In this document: positions 25,737 to 37,409 of the stretch, piece by piece
Layout: every line of letters begins with the position of its first letter
Numbering within the stretch: position 1 is the first letter of the stretch
DNA from: Lactobacillales bacterium
Lineage (GTDB): Bacteria > Bacillota > Bacilli > Lactobacillales > Streptococcaceae
DNA: 64,000 nt
NCBI GenBank assembly: GCA_031261705.1
Contig: JAISJD010000001.1
Location: 1-64,000 of the forward strand
Reading direction: 5' to 3'
Program-made: the position numbers and the translations under genes
The notes under the pieces: generated by a model
Databases searched by the model: none
What the model saw: the letters and a program-made list of their open reading frames with translations, nothing else
What the model was told of the DNA's origin: nothing

Positions 25737-26105
25737 TCAATCACCCATTTTCTTAGAAAAGTTGAACTCCCTTATTCCCTATTACGAATCGTATTCGCTC
25801 ATTTTTTGCTAAAGCAGCCTTTAACGAAGCGTCATACTTCTTTTTTCTAAGACAAAAAGAAATTCTTTGTCCTACAAAAAAGCAGTATCTTTACGAAGTC
25901 TTTTACATTTTACAACATTTAGAAAAAAAAGGCTATCTTATAATGTCAAGACAGATAGGCTTTATGGATAGATAGTCAAAAAAACACTTTTTATGATGAG
26001 TGCTATCCCTGAGAAAGCTCTCAGGGATGCATCGAGCTAGACTAAGAAAGAAGTATATCTTTCCATCATCGTAACACTCAACAAAAAAGTGATAAAGTAG
26101 TTTTA
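25737..26105 (-). other. spacer between rplQ and ecfA1 with hairpins and terminator
   Basis: On the minus strand after rplQ comes a perfect 10-bp hairpin ATCCCTGAGA/TCTCAGGGAT (26028-26019 with 26014-26005). Then a terminator AAGCCTATCT/AGATAGCCTT (25962-25953 with 25938-25929, one mismatch) is followed by eight T. Further on, GACAAA/TTTGTC forms another small hairpin. No gene is visible. The terminator ends the ribosomal superoperon. Confidence 0.65.
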
Positions 26106-26486
26106 TTAGACAAGTTCGATGATTGCCATTGGTGCTGAGTCTCCACGACGAGGTTCAGTTTTTAAGATACGAGTGTATCCACCATTGCGATCTGCATAGC
26201 GAGGTGCTACGTCGTTAAATAATTTTTGTAATGCTGATTCAACAACGACTTTTTCGCCATCTTCTTTAACAGTTGCCACTTCATTACGCACGTAAGCTGC
26301 TGCTTGACGGCGTGCATGTAAGTCGCCACGTTTACCTAATGTGATCATTTTTTCAACAGTTCTACGTACTTCTTTCGCGCGAGCTTCTGTTGTAACAATG
26401 CGTTCGTTGATGATTAAATCAGTAGTTAAATCACGTAACATAGCTTTACGTTGAGAGCTTGTACGTCCTAATTTACGGTAACCCAC
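26106..26486 (-). CDS. rplQ: 50S ribosomal protein L17
   Basis: A 126-residue L17 with the family start [20 protein letters not shown] and the C-terminal Y-T-R-I-L segment ([19 protein letters not shown]). L17 lies near the peptide exit tunnel of the large subunit. It is the last gene of the ribosomal cluster, 22 bp after rpoA, and is followed by the superoperon terminator. Confidence 0.97.
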   Translation of the reverse strand: MGYRKLGRTSSQRKAMLRDLTTDLIINERIVTTEARAKEVRRTVEKMITLGKRGDLHARRQAAAYVRNEVATVKEDGEKVVVESALQKLFNDVAPRYADRNGGYTRILKTEPRRGDSAPMAIIELV

Positions 26487-26508
26487 TTGTAGTCTCCTCC
26501 TTGTAAGA

Positions 26509-27447
26509 TTAATCGTCCTTACGTAAGCCTAATCCTAAGTCGTGTAATTTAATTTTCACTTCTTCAAGAGATTTGCGTCCTAAATTACGAACTTTAATCA
26601 TTTCTGGTTCAGATTTAGCTGTAAGTTCTTGTACGGTATTGATACCGGCACGTTTTAGACAGTTATATGAACGAACTGATAAATCAAGTTCTTCAATTGT
26701 CATTTCTAACATTTTTTCTTTTTGTGTTTCTTCTTTTTCGACCATAATCTCAGTATTTTGAGCTACGTCTGTAAGATTAACAAAAATACCTAAATGTTCT
26801 GTAAGAATTTTAGCAGATAAGCTTAATGCGTCTTGCGGCGTAATTGAACCATCTGTCCAAATTTCTAAAGTTAATTTATCGAAGTCATCACGTTTCCCAA
26901 CACGTGTGTTTTCTACTTGGTAGTTCACACGACGTACAGGAGTGTAAATAGAATCGACAGCTAATACTCCAATTGGAGAATCATCTTTTTTGTTTTCGTC
27001 AGCTTGAACATAGCCACGTCCTGGTTTTGCAACTAAGTGTGCTTTGAATGTATGTCCTTCAGCAACGGTACAAAGAGGCCAATCTTTGTTTAAAATTTCA
27101 ACATCACTATCCACTAAGATGTCACCGGCTGTAACTGTGGCAGGGCCTGTAATGTCAATTTCTAGTGTTTTTTCTTCTTCTGTAAACATTTTAAGTGCAA
27201 TCCCTTTTACATTTAAAATGATTTGCGTTACGTCTTCACGCACGCCTGGTACAGTTGCAAACTCGTGTAATACACCTTCGATTTCGATGTTCGTGATTGC
27301 AGCACCCGGTAGAGAAGAAAGTAAAATGCGGCGTAGAGAATTGCCGAGTGTAGTCCCATATCCTCTTTCAAGGGGTTCTACAACGAACTTGCCATAGTCT
27401 CTATCTTCATCAATTTTTGCAATTCTTGGTTTTTCAAACTCAATCAT
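26509..27447 (-). CDS. rpoA: DNA-directed RNA polymerase subunit alpha
   Basis: A 312-residue alpha subunit. The N-terminal domain carries the assembly motif [21 protein letters not shown] glutamate-rich linker follows at about 225-240, and the C-terminal domain ([20 protein letters not shown], then [13 protein letters not shown]) binds UP elements and activators. Position between rpsK and rplQ is the usual Firmicute order, and length matches other Lactobacillales. Confidence 0.98.
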   Translation of the reverse strand: MIEFEKPRIAKIDEDRDYGKFVVEPLERGYGTTLGNSLRRILLSSLPGAAITNIEIEGVLHEFATVPGVREDVTQIILNVKGIALKMFTEEEKTLEIDITGPATVTAGDILVDSDVEILNKDWPLCTVAEGHTFKAHLVAKPGRGYVQADENKKDDSPIGVLAVDSIYTPVRRVNYQVENTRVGKRDDFDKLTLEIWTDGSITPQDALSLSAKILTEHLGIFVNLTDVAQNTEIMVEKEETQKEKMLEMTIEELDLSVRSYNCLKRAGINTVQELTAKSEPEMIKVRNLGRKSLEEVKIKLHDLGLGLRKDD

Positions 27448-27520
27448 TCTTATCTATACCCCTTTCAATAATGAAAAGTGTCTTTCTCAGACGATGAACC
27501 TCTTTCAAACACTCCGTCAA

Positions 27521-27907
27521 TTATACACGACGACGTTTTGGAGGACGCGCACCATTATGTGGAACTGGAGTAACGTCACGAATTGCTGTTACTTCAAGAC
27601 CAGTTGCTTGTAATGAACGAATTGCTGCTTCACGACCTGAACCAGGACCCTTAACAGTTACTTCAACAGTTTTTAAACCGTGTTCTTGAGCTGCTTTAGT
27701 TGCTGCTTCTGCTGCCATTTGCGCTGCGAATGGAGTTGATTTCTTAGAACCTTTAAAGCCTAGAGAACCTGCTGAAGACCAAGCTAATGCATTTCCGTGA
27801 ACATCAGTGATCATTACGATAGTGTTATTGAATGTTGAGTGGATATGTGCAATCCCTGCTTCAATATTCTTTTTCACACGGCGTTTACGATTTACTTTTT
27901 TTGCCAC
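27521..27907 (-). CDS. rpsK: 30S ribosomal protein S11
   Basis: A 128-residue S11 with the typical [18 protein letters not shown] opening, [18 protein letters not shown] and a basic tail ending PKRRRV. S11 forms part of the platform of the small subunit. It lies between rpsM and rpoA. Confidence 0.97.
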   Translation of the reverse strand: MAKKVNRKRRVKKNIEAGIAHIHSTFNNTIVMITDVHGNALAWSSAGSLGFKGSKKSTPFAAQMAAEAATKAAQEHGLKTVEVTVKGPGSGREAAIRSLQATGLEVTAIRDVTPVPHNGARPPKRRRV

Positions 27908-27939
27908 GTTGTTTACCCTCCCTTACTTATAGGAATTAA

Positions 27940-28305
27940 TTATTTTTTCTTACCTGCTACTGTTTTAGTAGGGCCTTTACGCGTACGCGCATTGTTTTTA
28001 GTATTTTGTCCACGTACTGGTAAACCACGACGGTGACGAATACCACGGTATGAACCGATTTCCATAAGACGTTTGATGTTTAAGTTCACTTCACGACGAA
28101 GATCCCCTTCAACTTTTAACTTATCAACTTCCGCACGGATAGCGTCTGTTTGTTCGTTAGTTAAGTCTTTTACACGAATGTCTTCTGAAACTCCAGCGTT
28201 AGCTAGAATTTGTTGAGCTGTAGTGTTTCCGATTCCGTAAATGTAAGTAAGAGAAATTACTACACGTTTTTCACGAGGAATATCTACTCCTGCAATACGA
28301 GCCAT
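27940..28305 (-). CDS. rpsM: 30S ribosomal protein S13
   Basis: A 121-residue S13 starting [22 protein letters not shown], with the helix-two-turn-helix region and the [20 protein letters not shown] tail that contacts the P-site tRNA and 16S head. It follows rpmJ by 18 bp. Confidence 0.97.
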   Translation of the reverse strand: MARIAGVDIPREKRVVISLTYIYGIGNTTAQQILANAGVSEDIRVKDLTNEQTDAIRAEVDKLKVEGDLRREVNLNIKRLMEIGSYRGIRHRRGLPVRGQNTKNNARTRKGPTKTVAGKKK

Positions 28306-28323
28306 TTAGAATGACACCTCCTA

Positions 28324-28440
28324 TTATCCTTGACGTTGTTTATGCTTTGGATTTGCTGGGCAAATCACCATTACGCGTCCTTTACGACGAATAACTTTAC
28401 AATGTTCGCACATTGGTTTTACTGATGGTCTTACTTTCAT
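28324..28440 (-). CDS. rpmJ: 50S ribosomal protein L36 (zinc-ribbon form)
   Basis: A 38-residue frame starting [20 protein letters not shown] and ending NPKHKQRQG. It carries the CxxC...C...H zinc-binding pattern of the C+ form of L36 (Cys 11, Cys 14, Cys 27, His 33). A GAGGTATTATC ribosome-binding site precedes ATG 28440. It lies between infA and rpsM, the usual place. Confidence 0.96.
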   Translation of the reverse strand: MKVRPSVKPMCEHCKVIRRKGRVMVICPANPKHKQRQG

Positions 28441-28471
28441 GATAATACCTCCTCAAGATTCGAAAGTACAA

Positions 28472-28690
28472 TTATTTAAAGCGGTAAGTAATACGTCCAC
28501 GACTTAAGTCATAGGGTGACATTTCTACTGTCACCTTGTCGCCAGTTAGAATCCGAATATAATTCTTACGGATTTTTCCGGAAACAGTTGCTAAAATCTT
28601 GTGGCCGTTTTCCAGTTCCACTGTAAACATTGCATTCGGCAAAGTATCGACGACTGTACCTTCGATTTCAATCATATCTTCTTTTGCCAC
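28472..28690 (-). CDS. infA: translation initiation factor IF-1
   Basis: A 72-residue S1/OB-fold protein ([20 protein letters not shown] to [13 protein letters not shown]) that occupies the 30S A site during initiation. The start is the non-ATG codon GTG 28690, chosen because AAGGAGG lies 8-9 nt upstream and the product then has the exact family length. Longer in-frame starts add non-homologous sequence. Confidence 0.95.
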   Translation of the reverse strand: MAKEDMIEIEGTVVDTLPNAMFTVELENGHKILATVSGKIRKNYIRILTGDKVTVEMSPYDLSRGRITYRFK

Positions 28691-28901
28691 GCAGAGTACC
28701 TCCTTAAAATTGTTTCGCATTTTCACACGATAAAACGGTGAAAAATTCAATTTCCACCTGTAAATTTGACATTTTGCAAGTGTCAAACTCTGAATTATTA
28801 CGCTTAAAAGTCGGACTGATATATTCTATCACGAAATGACGGATTAAACAAGAAAAACAGAGGAAAGCTTCGATTTAAAAAAAGTACCAGCGTGTTACAG
28901 A

Positions 28902-29552
28902 TTATTCTGCATCAATGATAGATTGAACATCCTTGAAAACGTCATCGATTTCTCGATTTCCATCAATCGTATGAACTAGACCTTGTTCTTCATAGAAGCG
29001 CAAGATAGGAGCTCCTTGTTCGATGTTTACTGATAAACGATTTTTAACTGTTTCTGGTTTGTCGTCGTCGCGTTGATAGAAGTTATGTCCGCCACAACGG
29101 TCACAAGTTCCTTCTACTTTTGTAGGGTTGAAAACTTTGTGATACGTAGCGCCACAATCACGACAGATGAAGCGTCCTGACAAGCGATCCACTAAAATAG
29201 TTGGGTCGACGTCAATGTTAATCACTGCATCCACTTTTTTATCTAAGTCTTTCAACATAGCGTCCAAAGCTTCTGCTTGGTCAATTGTCCGTGGAAAGCC
29301 GTCTAATAGGAACCCTTTTTTTGTATCTGGTTCTGCTAAACGTTCTTTCACGATTCCGTTAGTAACAGAATCTGGAACCAATGCCCCTTTATCCATAAAG
29401 GATTTTGCTTCTAAGCCTAAAGCAGTTTCATTTTTCATTGCTTCGCGGAACATATCCCCAGTGGAAATATGTGGAATAGCATAGGCATCAATGATACGTT
29501 CTGCTTGTGTTCCTTTCCCCGCACCAGGCAATCCCATTAGAATTAGATTCAT
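28902..29552 (-). CDS. adk: adenylate kinase (zinc-binding long form)
   Basis: Adk interconverts ATP + AMP and 2 ADP. The 216-residue protein has the P-loop [10 protein letters not shown] at residues 7-16, the DGFPRT motif, and a LID domain with a CxxC...CxxC zinc site ([17 protein letters not shown]). ATG 29552 is the family start with GGAG upstream; an upstream in-frame stretch is non-homologous. There is no map gene between adk and infA, as in Lactobacillales. Confidence 0.96.
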   Translation of the reverse strand: MNLILMGLPGAGKGTQAERIIDAYAIPHISTGDMFREAMKNETALGLEAKSFMDKGALVPDSVTNGIVKERLAEPDTKKGFLLDGFPRTIDQAEALDAMLKDLDKKVDAVINIDVDPTILVDRLSGRFICRDCGATYHKVFNPTKVEGTCDRCGGHNFYQRDDDKPETVKNRLSVNIEQGAPILRFYEEQGLVHTIDGNREIDDVFKDVQSIIDAE

Positions 29553-29619
29553 GAGAAACTCTCCTTTATATGCTATATGCCAGAATGGTGCTGAGGCACT
29601 GGCCTCAACACACGCATTC

Positions 29620-30942
29620 TTACTTATTGTTGATGAAACCAACGTACTGACGTTTCAGCATTAACCCTTCAAGTTGTTTTGCTGTTTCAAGTGCTACACC
29701 GATGACGATGAGTAGGCTGGTTCCTCCAAGACCAATTGATTTTGGTAGGTTCCAAACCATTTGCGCAATAATCGGTACTAATGCTACTAGCCCCAAGAAC
29801 ACCGAGCCAACGGTACTTAAACGCATTAACAATCCTGAAACGTATTCTTCCGTTCCTTTTCCTGGACGAACTCGAGGAATGTAACTTCCTTGCTTTTGTA
29901 AGTTTTCTGCTAATTTCTCAGGGTTTACTTGTACAAAGGCGTAGAAGAAAGTGAACGCCACAATCAAGACTGTATATAGGATACTACCTGGAATAGTACT
30001 ATAGTCAAAGAGTTGTGTGAGCACTTTATACCAACCGTCCGAAGCGTAAGAACTATCTTTTAGAAATTGTAAGACAGTATTTGGCAATGCAATGAACGAG
30101 CTTGCAAAGATTACTGGAATAACTCCAGCAGCATTTACTTTTAATGGTAAGTAGCTGCTTGTTGGCGCACCCGCTACACGCTTGGTGTATTGGATAGGAA
30201 TTTTACGTTCTGCTTGTTGCATGAACGTGGTCGCTGTGACAATCACAATCACGGCAATAAGTAATATTGCAATGAAGATGAATGACTTCCACATCGTACC
30301 TGGGTCGATATTTACAAAATATTTTTCATAAATTTCGCTCACGCTGTGTGGAAGAGAAGCAATGATTCCCGCAAAGATAATCATTGAAACCCCGTTTCCG
30401 ATTCCTTTTTCCGTAATTTGTTCACCCATCCATGTAACAAACATAGTTCCAGCGGTTAAGATGATTCCGATACAAATATAGGTTGATACATTTGCATGTT
30501 GAACAAGGGCTTGACCGCTTTCCGTCTTGTAGTTTGCATAAGCATTAAAGCCAGCGGTAATCCCGATTGATTGAACAAAGCCTAAGACTAATGTTAAATA
30601 ACGAGTCGCTTGATTTAATTTCTTACGCCCAACTTCCCCTTGTTTTGACCACTCAACAAATTTTGGAACGATATCCATTTGCAATAATTGGATAACGATA
30701 GATGCTGTGATGTATGGAGATACCCCCATAGCAAAAACAGAGAAATTCTGCATAGCACTACCGGAAACCACATTCAACATATTTAAGAATGGTAAACTGG
30801 ATAGATTTTCTAATGCTTTTGCATTTACGCCGGGCACAGTAATCTGCGCACCAAGACGAAATACAAATAATATGAAAACAGTAAATAGAATTTTTGACCT
30901 AATGTCTTTAACTTTAAAAGCATTATTTAAAAGTTTAAACAT
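29620..30942 (-). CDS. secY: preprotein translocase subunit SecY
   Basis: SecY is the pore subunit of the Sec translocon. The 440-residue protein shows ten predicted transmembrane segments, the plug-proximal region ([13 protein letters not shown]) and the cytoplasmic loops C4/C5 that bind SecA and the ribosome ([21 protein letters not shown]). Its ATG overlaps the rplO stop by one base (TAATG), implying coupled translation. Confidence 0.97.
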   Translation of the reverse strand: MFKLLNNAFKVKDIRSKILFTVFILFVFRLGAQITVPGVNAKALENLSSLPFLNMLNVVSGSAMQNFSVFAMGVSPYITASIVIQLLQMDIVPKFVEWSKQGEVGRKKLNQATRYLTLVLGFVQSIGITAGFNAYANYKTESGQALVQHANVSTYICIGIILTAGTMFVTWMGEQITEKGIGNGVSMIIFAGIIASLPHSVSEIYEKYFVNIDPGTMWKSFIFIAILLIAVIVIVTATTFMQQAERKIPIQYTKRVAGAPTSSYLPLKVNAAGVIPVIFASSFIALPNTVLQFLKDSSYASDGWYKVLTQLFDYSTIPGSILYTVLIVAFTFFYAFVQVNPEKLAENLQKQGSYIPRVRPGKGTEEYVSGLLMRLSTVGSVFLGLVALVPIIAQMVWNLPKSIGLGGTSLLIVIGVALETAKQLEGLMLKRQYVGFINNK

Positions 30943-31382
30943 TAAATCACCTCAATTGATCCACCGGCAGCTACAATAGCTTCTTCTGCTGCTTTAGAGA
31001 ATTTTGCTGCTTTAACTGTTAATTTTTTAGTTAATTCACCATTTGCTAAGACTTTAATTCCAGCTTTTTCGTTTTTCACGATTCCAGCTTCAACTAAAAT
31101 AACTGGTGTAACTTCTGCACCATCTTCAAAACGGTTTAATACGTCAAGATTGATAACTGCATAGTCTTTACGGTTAATGTTGGTAAATCCACGTTTTGGT
31201 AAACGACGGAATAATGGTGTTTGACCACCTTCAAATCCTAAACGTACACCACCGCCTGAACGAGATTTTTGACCTTTTTGTCCACGTCCAGATGTTTTAC
31301 CATTTCCTGATGAAGTACCACGTCCAACACGGTTGCGCACTTGGCGGCTACCTTCTGCAGGTTGTAATTCATGAAGTTTCAT
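30942..31382 (-). CDS. rplO: 50S ribosomal protein L15
   Basis: A 146-residue L15 with the start [20 protein letters not shown] and the Gly-rich basic extension [23 protein letters not shown] that threads into 23S rRNA. It is followed directly by secY with a one-base stop/start overlap. Confidence 0.97.
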   Translation of the reverse strand: MKLHELQPAEGSRQVRNRVGRGTSSGNGKTSGRGQKGQKSRSGGGVRLGFEGGQTPLFRRLPKRGFTNINRKDYAVINLDVLNRFEDGAEVTPVILVEAGIVKNEKAGIKVLANGELTKKLTVKAAKFSKAAEEAIVAAGGSIEVI

Positions 31383-31420
31383 TTATATAGGCACCTCCTT
31401 GGTTTTAAAATAATTGAGTC

Positions 31421-31603
31421 TTATTTGACTTCTTCAACGTCCACTAAATGTGAAATTGTATTGACCATGCCTTTGATAGCAACGTTTGCTGGTTTTACAA
31501 CAGAACTGTTGATTTTACCAAGACCTAGAGCTTTTACAGTATCACGTTGGTTTTGAGGACGTCCGATGACAGAGCGTTTTAAAGTAATTTTTAATTCAGT
31601 CAT
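31421..31603 (-). CDS. rpmD: 50S ribosomal protein L30
   Basis: A 60-residue L30 ([20 protein letters not shown] with the [10 protein letters not shown] segment). Located between rpsE and rplO as in other Firmicute spc operons. Confidence 0.96.
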   Translation of the reverse strand: MTELKITLKRSVIGRPQNQRDTVKALGLGKINSSVVKPANVAIKGMVNTISHLVDVEEVK

Positions 31604-31616
31604 TATTTTGTCCTCC

Positions 31617-32117
31617 TTAACCGATTAATTCGTCGATAGATTTTCCACGAAGTTGAGCAACTTCAGCGGCAACTTTTAATTGTTTTAAACCATCAACAGT
31701 TGCGCGTACAACGTTGATTGGTGTGTTTGAACCTAATGATTTTGAAGTAACATCCGCAACACCGGCTAATTCCAATACGGCACGTACTGGACCACCAGCA
31801 GCAACTCCAGCCCCTTCAACAGCAGGCTTCATAAGAATGCGTCCGCCACCGAATACTCCAATAGCTTCATGAGGGATAGTAGTCCCAACCATTGGTACTT
31901 CAATTAAGTTTTTCTTCGCATCTTCAATCGCTTTACGAATAGCTTCTGGTACTTCTTGTGCTTTACCAGTACCGAAACCTACGTGACCGTTTTTGTCACC
32001 GACAACAACTAGAGCGGCAAAACGTAAACGACGTCCACCTTTTACAACTTTTGTTACACGGTTGATTGCAACGACGCGATCTTCTAATTCCAATGCTTTT
32101 GGATCAATATAAACCAT
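31617..32117 (-). CDS. rpsE: 30S ribosomal protein S5
   Basis: A 166-residue S5 with the double-stranded-RNA-binding-like N-terminal domain ([18 protein letters not shown]) and the C-terminal domain ([20 protein letters not shown]). S5 sits at the mRNA entry channel and affects decoding accuracy. Confidence 0.97.
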   Translation of the reverse strand: MVYIDPKALELEDRVVAINRVTKVVKGGRRLRFAALVVVGDKNGHVGFGTGKAQEVPEAIRKAIEDAKKNLIEVPMVGTTIPHEAIGVFGGGRILMKPAVEGAGVAAGGPVRAVLELAGVADVTSKSLGSNTPINVVRATVDGLKQLKVAAEVAQLRGKSIDELIG

Positions 32118-32138
32118 GAATGGTGTTCCTCCTTCTTC

Positions 32139-32495
32139 CTAAAATTCTAGTCCATTTTCGCGAGCTGCTTCAGCAAGAGCAGCAACGCGGCCATGGTAAA
32201 GGTACCCACCACGGTCAAATACTACTACTTTAACGCCTTTAGCGTTTGCACGTTCGGCAATTAATTTACCTACGGCTGCAGCAACTTCTGTTTTTGTTCC
32301 ACCTGAAATTTCTTTATCTAAGGCAGAGGCACTTGCTAGCGTCACACCCGCTACGTCATCAATTACTTGCGCGTAGATGTTTTTATTAGAACGGTAGATG
32401 TTCAAGCGTGGGCGCTCAGCAGTACCAGAGATTTTGTTACGAACACGACGATGTCTTTGTTGACGTGTTTTATTTTTATCTGGTTTTGTTATCAC
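32139..32495 (-). CDS. rplR: 50S ribosomal protein L18
   Basis: A 118-residue L18 that binds 5S rRNA ([20 protein letters not shown] and [20 protein letters not shown]). The start is GTG 32495, with AGAGGTG about 6 nt upstream and the normal family length; a longer in-frame ATG start would add 11 residues not seen in the family. Confidence 0.95.
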   Translation of the reverse strand: MITKPDKNKTRQQRHRRVRNKISGTAERPRLNIYRSNKNIYAQVIDDVAGVTLASASALDKEISGGTKTEVAAAVGKLIAERANAKGVKVVVFDRGGYLYHGRVAALAEAARENGLEF

Positions 32496-32599
32496 AATTT
32501 TCACCTCTTTGATTTTTTTGGCAAGCAAGAAATTGCTTGAGTGTTCGGTATAGTGCTTTACTTTCCTCGAACCATTCGAGGAAATAGGTCAAGCAACGA

Positions 32600-33136
32600 T
32601 TATTTACCAGTTTTACCTTCTTTACGGCGTACATATTCACCAACGTAGCGAATACCTTTTCCTTTATAAGGTTCTGGAGGACGCATAGAACGAACGTAGG
32701 CAGCGATTTCGCCGACTGCTTCTTTGTTTGCGCCTTTCACAACGATTTGTGTTGCAGCAGGAACTTCAAAAGTAATTCCTTCTGGAGCAGTAATTTCGTC
32801 TGGATGAGATTTACCAACGCTTAATACAAGTTTATTGCCTTGTAATTGTGCACGGTACCCAACCCCAATCATTTCTAATTCTTTTTTGAACCCTTCGCTG
32901 ACACCAATAACCATGTTATTGAAGTTTGCACGAGTTGTTCCGTGGATTGTTTTCATTTCTTTTGTATCGTCAGGACGTTTGAATGTTACTTCAGTTCCTT
33001 CTACTAAGATGTCAATATCTTTTGAGAAAGCACGAGTTAATTCTCCATTTGGTCCTTTAACAGTTACAGTATTGTCATTGTTTTCAACAGTCACGCCTGC
33101 TGGTAAAATAACGACTTTATTCCCAATACGACTCAC
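32600..33136 (-). CDS. rplF: 50S ribosomal protein L6
   Basis: A 178-residue L6 made of two similar domains, ending with the conserved [20 protein letters not shown] region that contacts the sarcin-ricin area of 23S rRNA. It lies between rpsH and rplR. Confidence 0.97.
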   Translation of the reverse strand: MSRIGNKVVILPAGVTVENNDNTVTVKGPNGELTRAFSKDIDILVEGTEVTFKRPDDTKEMKTIHGTTRANFNNMVIGVSEGFKKELEMIGVGYRAQLQGNKLVLSVGKSHPDEITAPEGITFEVPAATQIVVKGANKEAVGEIAAYVRSMRPPEPYKGKGIRYVGEYVRRKEGKTGK

Positions 33137-33167
33137 TTAGAGGCACCTCCTTGTGTAATATTTTTGA

Positions 33168-33566
33168 TTACCATACGTAAGCGATAACTTCGCCGCCGAT
33201 ATTTTTTTGACGAGCTTCTTTGTCTGTTACTAGACCTTCAGAAGTCGAGATGATTGCGATACCTAAACCATTTAAGACTTTAGGAACATCATCTGATTTA
33301 ACATAAACGCGTAGTCCTGGTTTAGAAATACGTTTTAAGTTAGTGATAACACGTTCGTCGTTTTTCCCGTATTTTAAGAATACACGGATAACGCCTTGTT
33401 TGTCATCTTCAATATATTCAACATCTTTGATGAAACCTTCATTTTTAAGGATTTCAGCGATGTCACGTTTGATTTTAGATGCAGGTACTTCTAAAGTATC
33501 ATGTTTAACCATGTTCGCATTACGAATGCGAGTTAGAAAATCTGCAATTGGATCTGTCATGACCAT
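33168..33566 (-). CDS. rpsH: 30S ribosomal protein S8
   Basis: A 132-residue S8 ([20 protein letters not shown] to the C-terminal [13 protein letters not shown] and GGEVIAYVW). S8 binds central 16S rRNA and, in other bacteria, represses the spc operon mRNA. GGAGG precedes the ATG. Confidence 0.97.
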   Translation of the reverse strand: MVMTDPIADFLTRIRNANMVKHDTLEVPASKIKRDIAEILKNEGFIKDVEYIEDDKQGVIRVFLKYGKNDERVITNLKRISKPGLRVYVKSDDVPKVLNGLGIAIISTSEGLVTDKEARQKNIGGEVIAYVW

Positions 33567-33603
33567 TGAATTAATTACCTCCTTTGATATAGGGTACTGA
33601 TAT

Positions 33604-33789
33604 TTACCAGCTTGCTTTCTTCACGCCCGGAATTTGACCTTTATAGGCAAGTTCACGGAAGCAAATACGGCAAAGTTGGAATTTACGATAAACTGAGTGT
33701 GGACGTCCGCAACGTTCGCAACGAGTGTATGCTTGTGTTGTGAATTTTGCAGGGCGTTGTTGTTTAGCTATCATTGATTTTTTAGCCAT
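33604..33789 (-). CDS. rpsN: 30S ribosomal protein S14, zinc-binding short form
   Basis: A 61-residue type Z S14 with CxxC...CxxC zinc ligands (CERCGRPH and [10 protein letters not shown]). Location between rplE and rpsH is standard. The zinc form suggests that a zinc-independent paralogue, if any, lies outside the window. Confidence 0.96.
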   Translation of the reverse strand: MAKKSMIAKQQRPAKFTTQAYTRCERCGRPHSVYRKFQLCRICFRELAYKGQIPGVKKASW

Positions 33790-33807
33790 TATATTCGCCT
33801 CCTGTTT

Positions 33808-34347
33808 TTATTTTTGAAATGGCATACCTAAGCCAGCTAATAACTCACGAGATTCTTCGTCAGTGTTCGCAGTTGTTACGATAACGATATCCATACCGCG
33901 TACTTTATCTACCAAATCATAGTCGATTTCAGGGAAGATTAGTTGTTCTTTCACACCTAATGTGTAGTTCCCACGACCATCAAAAGCTTTTTTACTTACA
34001 CCGTGGAAGTCACGTACACGAGGTAAAGAAACTGATACCAATTTGTCTAAAAATTCGTACATTCTTTCTCCGCGTAATGTAACTTTCGCACCGATTGGCA
34101 TCCCTTCACGTAAACGGAAACCAGCAATAGATTTTTTCGCTTTTGTGATTAGTGGTTTTTGACCAGTGATTAAAGTTAGTTCTTCAACAGCTTTGTCTAA
34201 GTTTTTAGAGTTTGAAACTGCATCACCAACACCCATGTTAATGACAATTTTGTCAACTTTAGGTGCTTGCATTACTGAAGTGTAACCAAATTTTTCTGTT
34301 AAAGCTGGTACAACTTCTTTTGAATATTTTTCTTTTAGGCGGTTCAT
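33808..34347 (-). CDS. rplE: 50S ribosomal protein L5
   Basis: A 179-residue L5 that binds 5S rRNA and the P-site tRNA elbow ([33 protein letters not shown]). ATG 34347 follows GGAGGAGC; a nine-residue upstream extension is not typical of the family. Confidence 0.96.
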   Translation of the reverse strand: MNRLKEKYSKEVVPALTEKFGYTSVMQAPKVDKIVINMGVGDAVSNSKNLDKAVEELTLITGQKPLITKAKKSIAGFRLREGMPIGAKVTLRGERMYEFLDKLVSVSLPRVRDFHGVSKKAFDGRGNYTLGVKEQLIFPEIDYDLVDKVRGMDIVIVTTANTDEESRELLAGLGMPFQK

Positions 34348-34378
34348 TGAGTGAGCTCCTCCTTCCTTATTCATTGAA

Positions 34379-34687
34379 TTATTTATCTAAGATTTCTCCA
34401 GATTTTTTGTTGAAACGAACTTTTTTATCGTCAACAAATTTGTAACCTACGCGACCCGCTACTCCATTTTCATCTAACACTTGAACGTTAGAGACATGGA
34501 TAGGTGCTTCCACTTCAAGGATTCCGCCTTGAGGGTTTAATGCGTTAGGTTTTTGGTGTTTTTTAACGATGTTAACACCTTCGACTAAAACTTTATCTTT
34601 TTTAGGAAAGGCAGCTAATACAACGCCTTCTTTATTTTTGTCTTTACCAGTGATAACTTTAACTTTATCGCCTTTTTTAACAAACAT
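34379..34687 (-). CDS. rplX: 50S ribosomal protein L24
   Basis: A 102-residue KOW-domain L24 ([20 protein letters not shown]). L24 initiates assembly of the large subunit. It lies between rplN and rplE. Confidence 0.97.
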   Translation of the reverse strand: MFVKKGDKVKVITGKDKNKEGVVLAAFPKKDKVLVEGVNIVKKHQKPNALNPQGGILEVEAPIHVSNVQVLDENGVAGRVGYKFVDDKKVRFNKKSGEILDK

Positions 34688-34721
34688 TTACTTTCGCACC
34701 TCCTTCAATAAGTGTCTGAAA

Positions 34722-35105
<384 letters not shown>

Positions 35106-35151
35106 TCAGATTTTAAAATTTCAATCTAATTAGGAATCTTCCGTACATTAA

Positions 35152-35415
35152 TTAGATAATAACTGCTTTTTCGACTACTTCTAGTAAACGGAAACGCTTA
35201 GTTGCTGATAATGGACGAGTTTCCATAATACGTACGATATCTCCAACTTTTGCTTCGTTGTTTTCATCGTGTGCTTTATATTTTTTTGAATAGTTCATAC
35301 GTTTTCCGTAGATTGGGTGGTTCTTTTTAGTTTCGACAACAACTGTGATAGTTTTGTCCATCTTGTCAGATACCACGCGACCTTGGTAAACTTTACGATC
35401 ATTACGTTCAGTCAT
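35152..35415 (-). CDS. rpsQ: 30S ribosomal protein S17
   Basis: An 87-residue OB-fold S17 ([35 protein letters not shown]). It binds 16S rRNA near the 5' domain. It lies between rpmC and rplN. Confidence 0.97.
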   Translation of the reverse strand: MTERNDRKVYQGRVVSDKMDKTITVVVETKKNHPIYGKRMNYSKKYKAHDENNEAKVGDIVRIMETRPLSATKRFRLLEVVEKAVII

Positions 35416-35437
35416 GCGAGATTTGCCTCCTTCTTAA

Positions 35438-35635
35438 TTAAGCTTGTTCACGCAAAACTGTTTTAATGCGTGCAATCGATTGACGTACTTCTTTAATACG
35501 TGCAGTGTTTTCTAATTGACCTGTTGCTAATTGGAATCGTAAGTTGAATAATTCTTCTTTCAATTCAGCTTCTTTAGCGATTAAGTCTGCAGGTGATAAT
35601 CCTTTGATTTCTTTTTTGATTTCATTAACCTTCAT
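35438..35635 (-). CDS. rpmC: 50S ribosomal protein L29
   Basis: A 65-residue helical L29 ([39 protein letters not shown]) located at the exit tunnel. ATG 35635 is the family start; the gene overlaps the end of rplP by 11 nt, suggesting coupling. Confidence 0.95.
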   Translation of the reverse strand: MKVNEIKKEIKGLSPADLIAKEAELKEELFNLRFQLATGQLENTARIKEVRQSIARIKTVLREQA

Positions 35636-36056
35636 TCGATTCACCCGCTTCCTCACGTTTTACGATTTTAGTCTTAACTGGCAATTTATGAGAGGCAAGA
35701 CGTAGAGCTTCGCGTGCTACATCTTCAGGAACGCCAGCGATTTCAAACATGATTTTCCCACGTTTTACTGGTGCTACCCAGCCTTCAGGAGCCCCTTTAC
35801 CAGAACCCATACGTACCCCAATTGCTTTGGCAGTATAAGATTTGTGAGGGAAGATTTTAATCCATACTTTCCCACCACGTTTCATGTAACGAGTCATGGC
35901 GATACGGGCAGCTTCGATTTGGCGGTTAGTAATCCAGTGAGATTCTACTGCTTGTAAGCCGTATTCACCGAATGCTACTTCTTTACCACCTTTAGCTTCA
36001 CCGCGCATTTTTCCACGAAATTCACGACGGTGTTTTACACGTTTAGGTACTAACAT
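35625..36056 (-). CDS. rplP: 50S ribosomal protein L16
   Basis: A 143-residue L16 ([40 protein letters not shown]) near the peptidyl transferase centre. It starts two bases after the rpsC stop and overlaps rpmC. Confidence 0.97.
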   Translation of the reverse strand: MLVPKRVKHRREFRGKMRGEAKGGKEVAFGEYGLQAVESHWITNRQIEAARIAMTRYMKRGGKVWIKIFPHKSYTAKAIGVRMGSGKGAPEGWVAPVKRGKIMFEIAGVPEDVAREALRLASHKLPVKTKIVKREEAGESNEG

Positions 36057-36058
36057 GA

Positions 36059-36715
36059 TTATTTCCCTCCTTTCTCAACGTTCTTTTTTGTTGGAAGAAC
36101 TTCACCACGATAAATCCAAACTTTAACGCCTAATTTACCATAAGTTGTGTCCGCTTCTTCCCATGCGTAGTCAATGTCTGCACGCAATGTGTGAAGTGGA
36201 ACAGTTCCTTCAGAGTATCCTTCGCTACGGGCAATATCTGCACCGTTTAAACGGCCTGATACTTGAGTTTTGATTCCTTTAGCTCCAGCGCGCATTGTAC
36301 GTTGGATGGCTTGTTTTTGCGCACGACGGAATGCTACACGGTTTTCTAATTGACGTGCAATTCCTTCGCCGACGATTTTTGCATCTAAATCTGGTTTTTT
36401 GATTTCCACGATATTAATGTGTACTTTTTTACCAGTTAATTTGTTTAATTCTTTGCGTGTGTTTTCGACTTCAGATCCACCTTTACCGATAACCATACCA
36501 GGTTTTGCTGTGTGAATTGATACGTTCACGCGGTTAGCCGCACGTTCGATTTCAATTGTTGAAACAGCAGCATCAGCAAGTTTGGTTTGGATAAATTTGC
36601 GGATTTTTAAGTCTTCGTGTAGGTATTCTGCAAATTCTTTTTCTGCATACCATTTTGCGTCCCAGTCACGAATGATGCCAACACGCATACCAATTGGATG
36701 TACTTTTTGACCCAC
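36059..36715 (-). CDS. rpsC: 30S ribosomal protein S3
   Basis: A 218-residue S3 with a KH domain ([18 protein letters not shown]) and the C-terminal RNA-helicase-associated region ([20 protein letters not shown]). It lies at the mRNA entry site. It follows rplV by 13 bp. Confidence 0.97.
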   Translation of the reverse strand: MGQKVHPIGMRVGIIRDWDAKWYAEKEFAEYLHEDLKIRKFIQTKLADAAVSTIEIERAANRVNVSIHTAKPGMVIGKGGSEVENTRKELNKLTGKKVHINIVEIKKPDLDAKIVGEGIARQLENRVAFRRAQKQAIQRTMRAGAKGIKTQVSGRLNGADIARSEGYSEGTVPLHTLRADIDYAWEEADTTYGKLGVKVWIYRGEVLPTKKNVEKGGK

Positions 36716-36728
36716 TGATATCCCTCCT

Positions 36729-37076
36729 CTATTTTTCTGTTACAACTACTGTGATGTGAGATGTACGTTTGTTAATTGGTGAAGCTGATCCTTTTGCACG
36801 AGGACGGAAACGTTTCATAGTTGGTCCTTCGTTAACGAATGCTTCAGAAACATACAAGTTTTCAACATCTAAGTCAAAGTTGTTTTCTGCATTAGCGATT
36901 GCTGACATTAATACTTTTTCAATAATCCCTGCAGATTTGTTTGGTGTGAATTTCAAGATTGAAATTGCTTCAGCAACATTTTTACCTCTGATTAAATCAA
37001 TCACTAGACGTGCTTTACGAGGTGAAGTGCGAACTGTTTTAGCAGTTGCTTTAGCTGATGTAATTTGTTCTGACAT
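36729..37076 (-). CDS. rplV: 50S ribosomal protein L22
   Basis: A 115-residue L22 whose hairpin loop ([20 protein letters not shown]) lines the peptide exit tunnel. The gene order rpsS-rplV-rpsC is standard. Confidence 0.97.
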   Translation of the reverse strand: MSEQITSAKATAKTVRTSPRKARLVIDLIRGKNVAEAISILKFTPNKSAGIIEKVLMSAIANAENNFDLDVENLYVSEAFVNEGPTMKRFRPRAKGSASPINKRTSHITVVVTEK

Positions 37077-37099
37077 TTGCTTTTTTCCTCCTCTATAAA

Positions 37100-37378
37100 T
37101 TAGCGTCTTGTTTTCTTATCGTCAGCGGCGTGACCTTTGTAAGTACGTGTAGGTGCAAATTCACCTAGTTTGTGTCCTACCATGTCTTCTTGGATGTAAA
37201 CTGGAACATGTTTACGTCCATCATACACTGCGATGGTTAAACCTACGAAACTTGGATAAATCGTAGAACGACGAGACCAAGTTTTAATTACTTGTTTTTT
37301 TTCAGCGCCTTGTGCTGCTTCTACTTTTTTGATTAAATGGTCATCAGCGAAAGGCCCTTTTTTCAAGCTACGGCTCAT
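37100..37378 (-). CDS. rpsS: 30S ribosomal protein S19
   Basis: A 92-residue S19 ([36 protein letters not shown]) in the head of the small subunit. It lies between rplB and rplV. Confidence 0.97.
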   Translation of the reverse strand: MSRSLKKGPFADDHLIKKVEAAQGAEKKQVIKTWSRRSTIYPSFVGLTIAVYDGRKHVPVYIQEDMVGHKLGEFAPTRTYKGHAADDKKTRR

Positions 37379-37409
37379 GGTGAACCTCCTCTCATATTTT
37401 ACGAGTTAA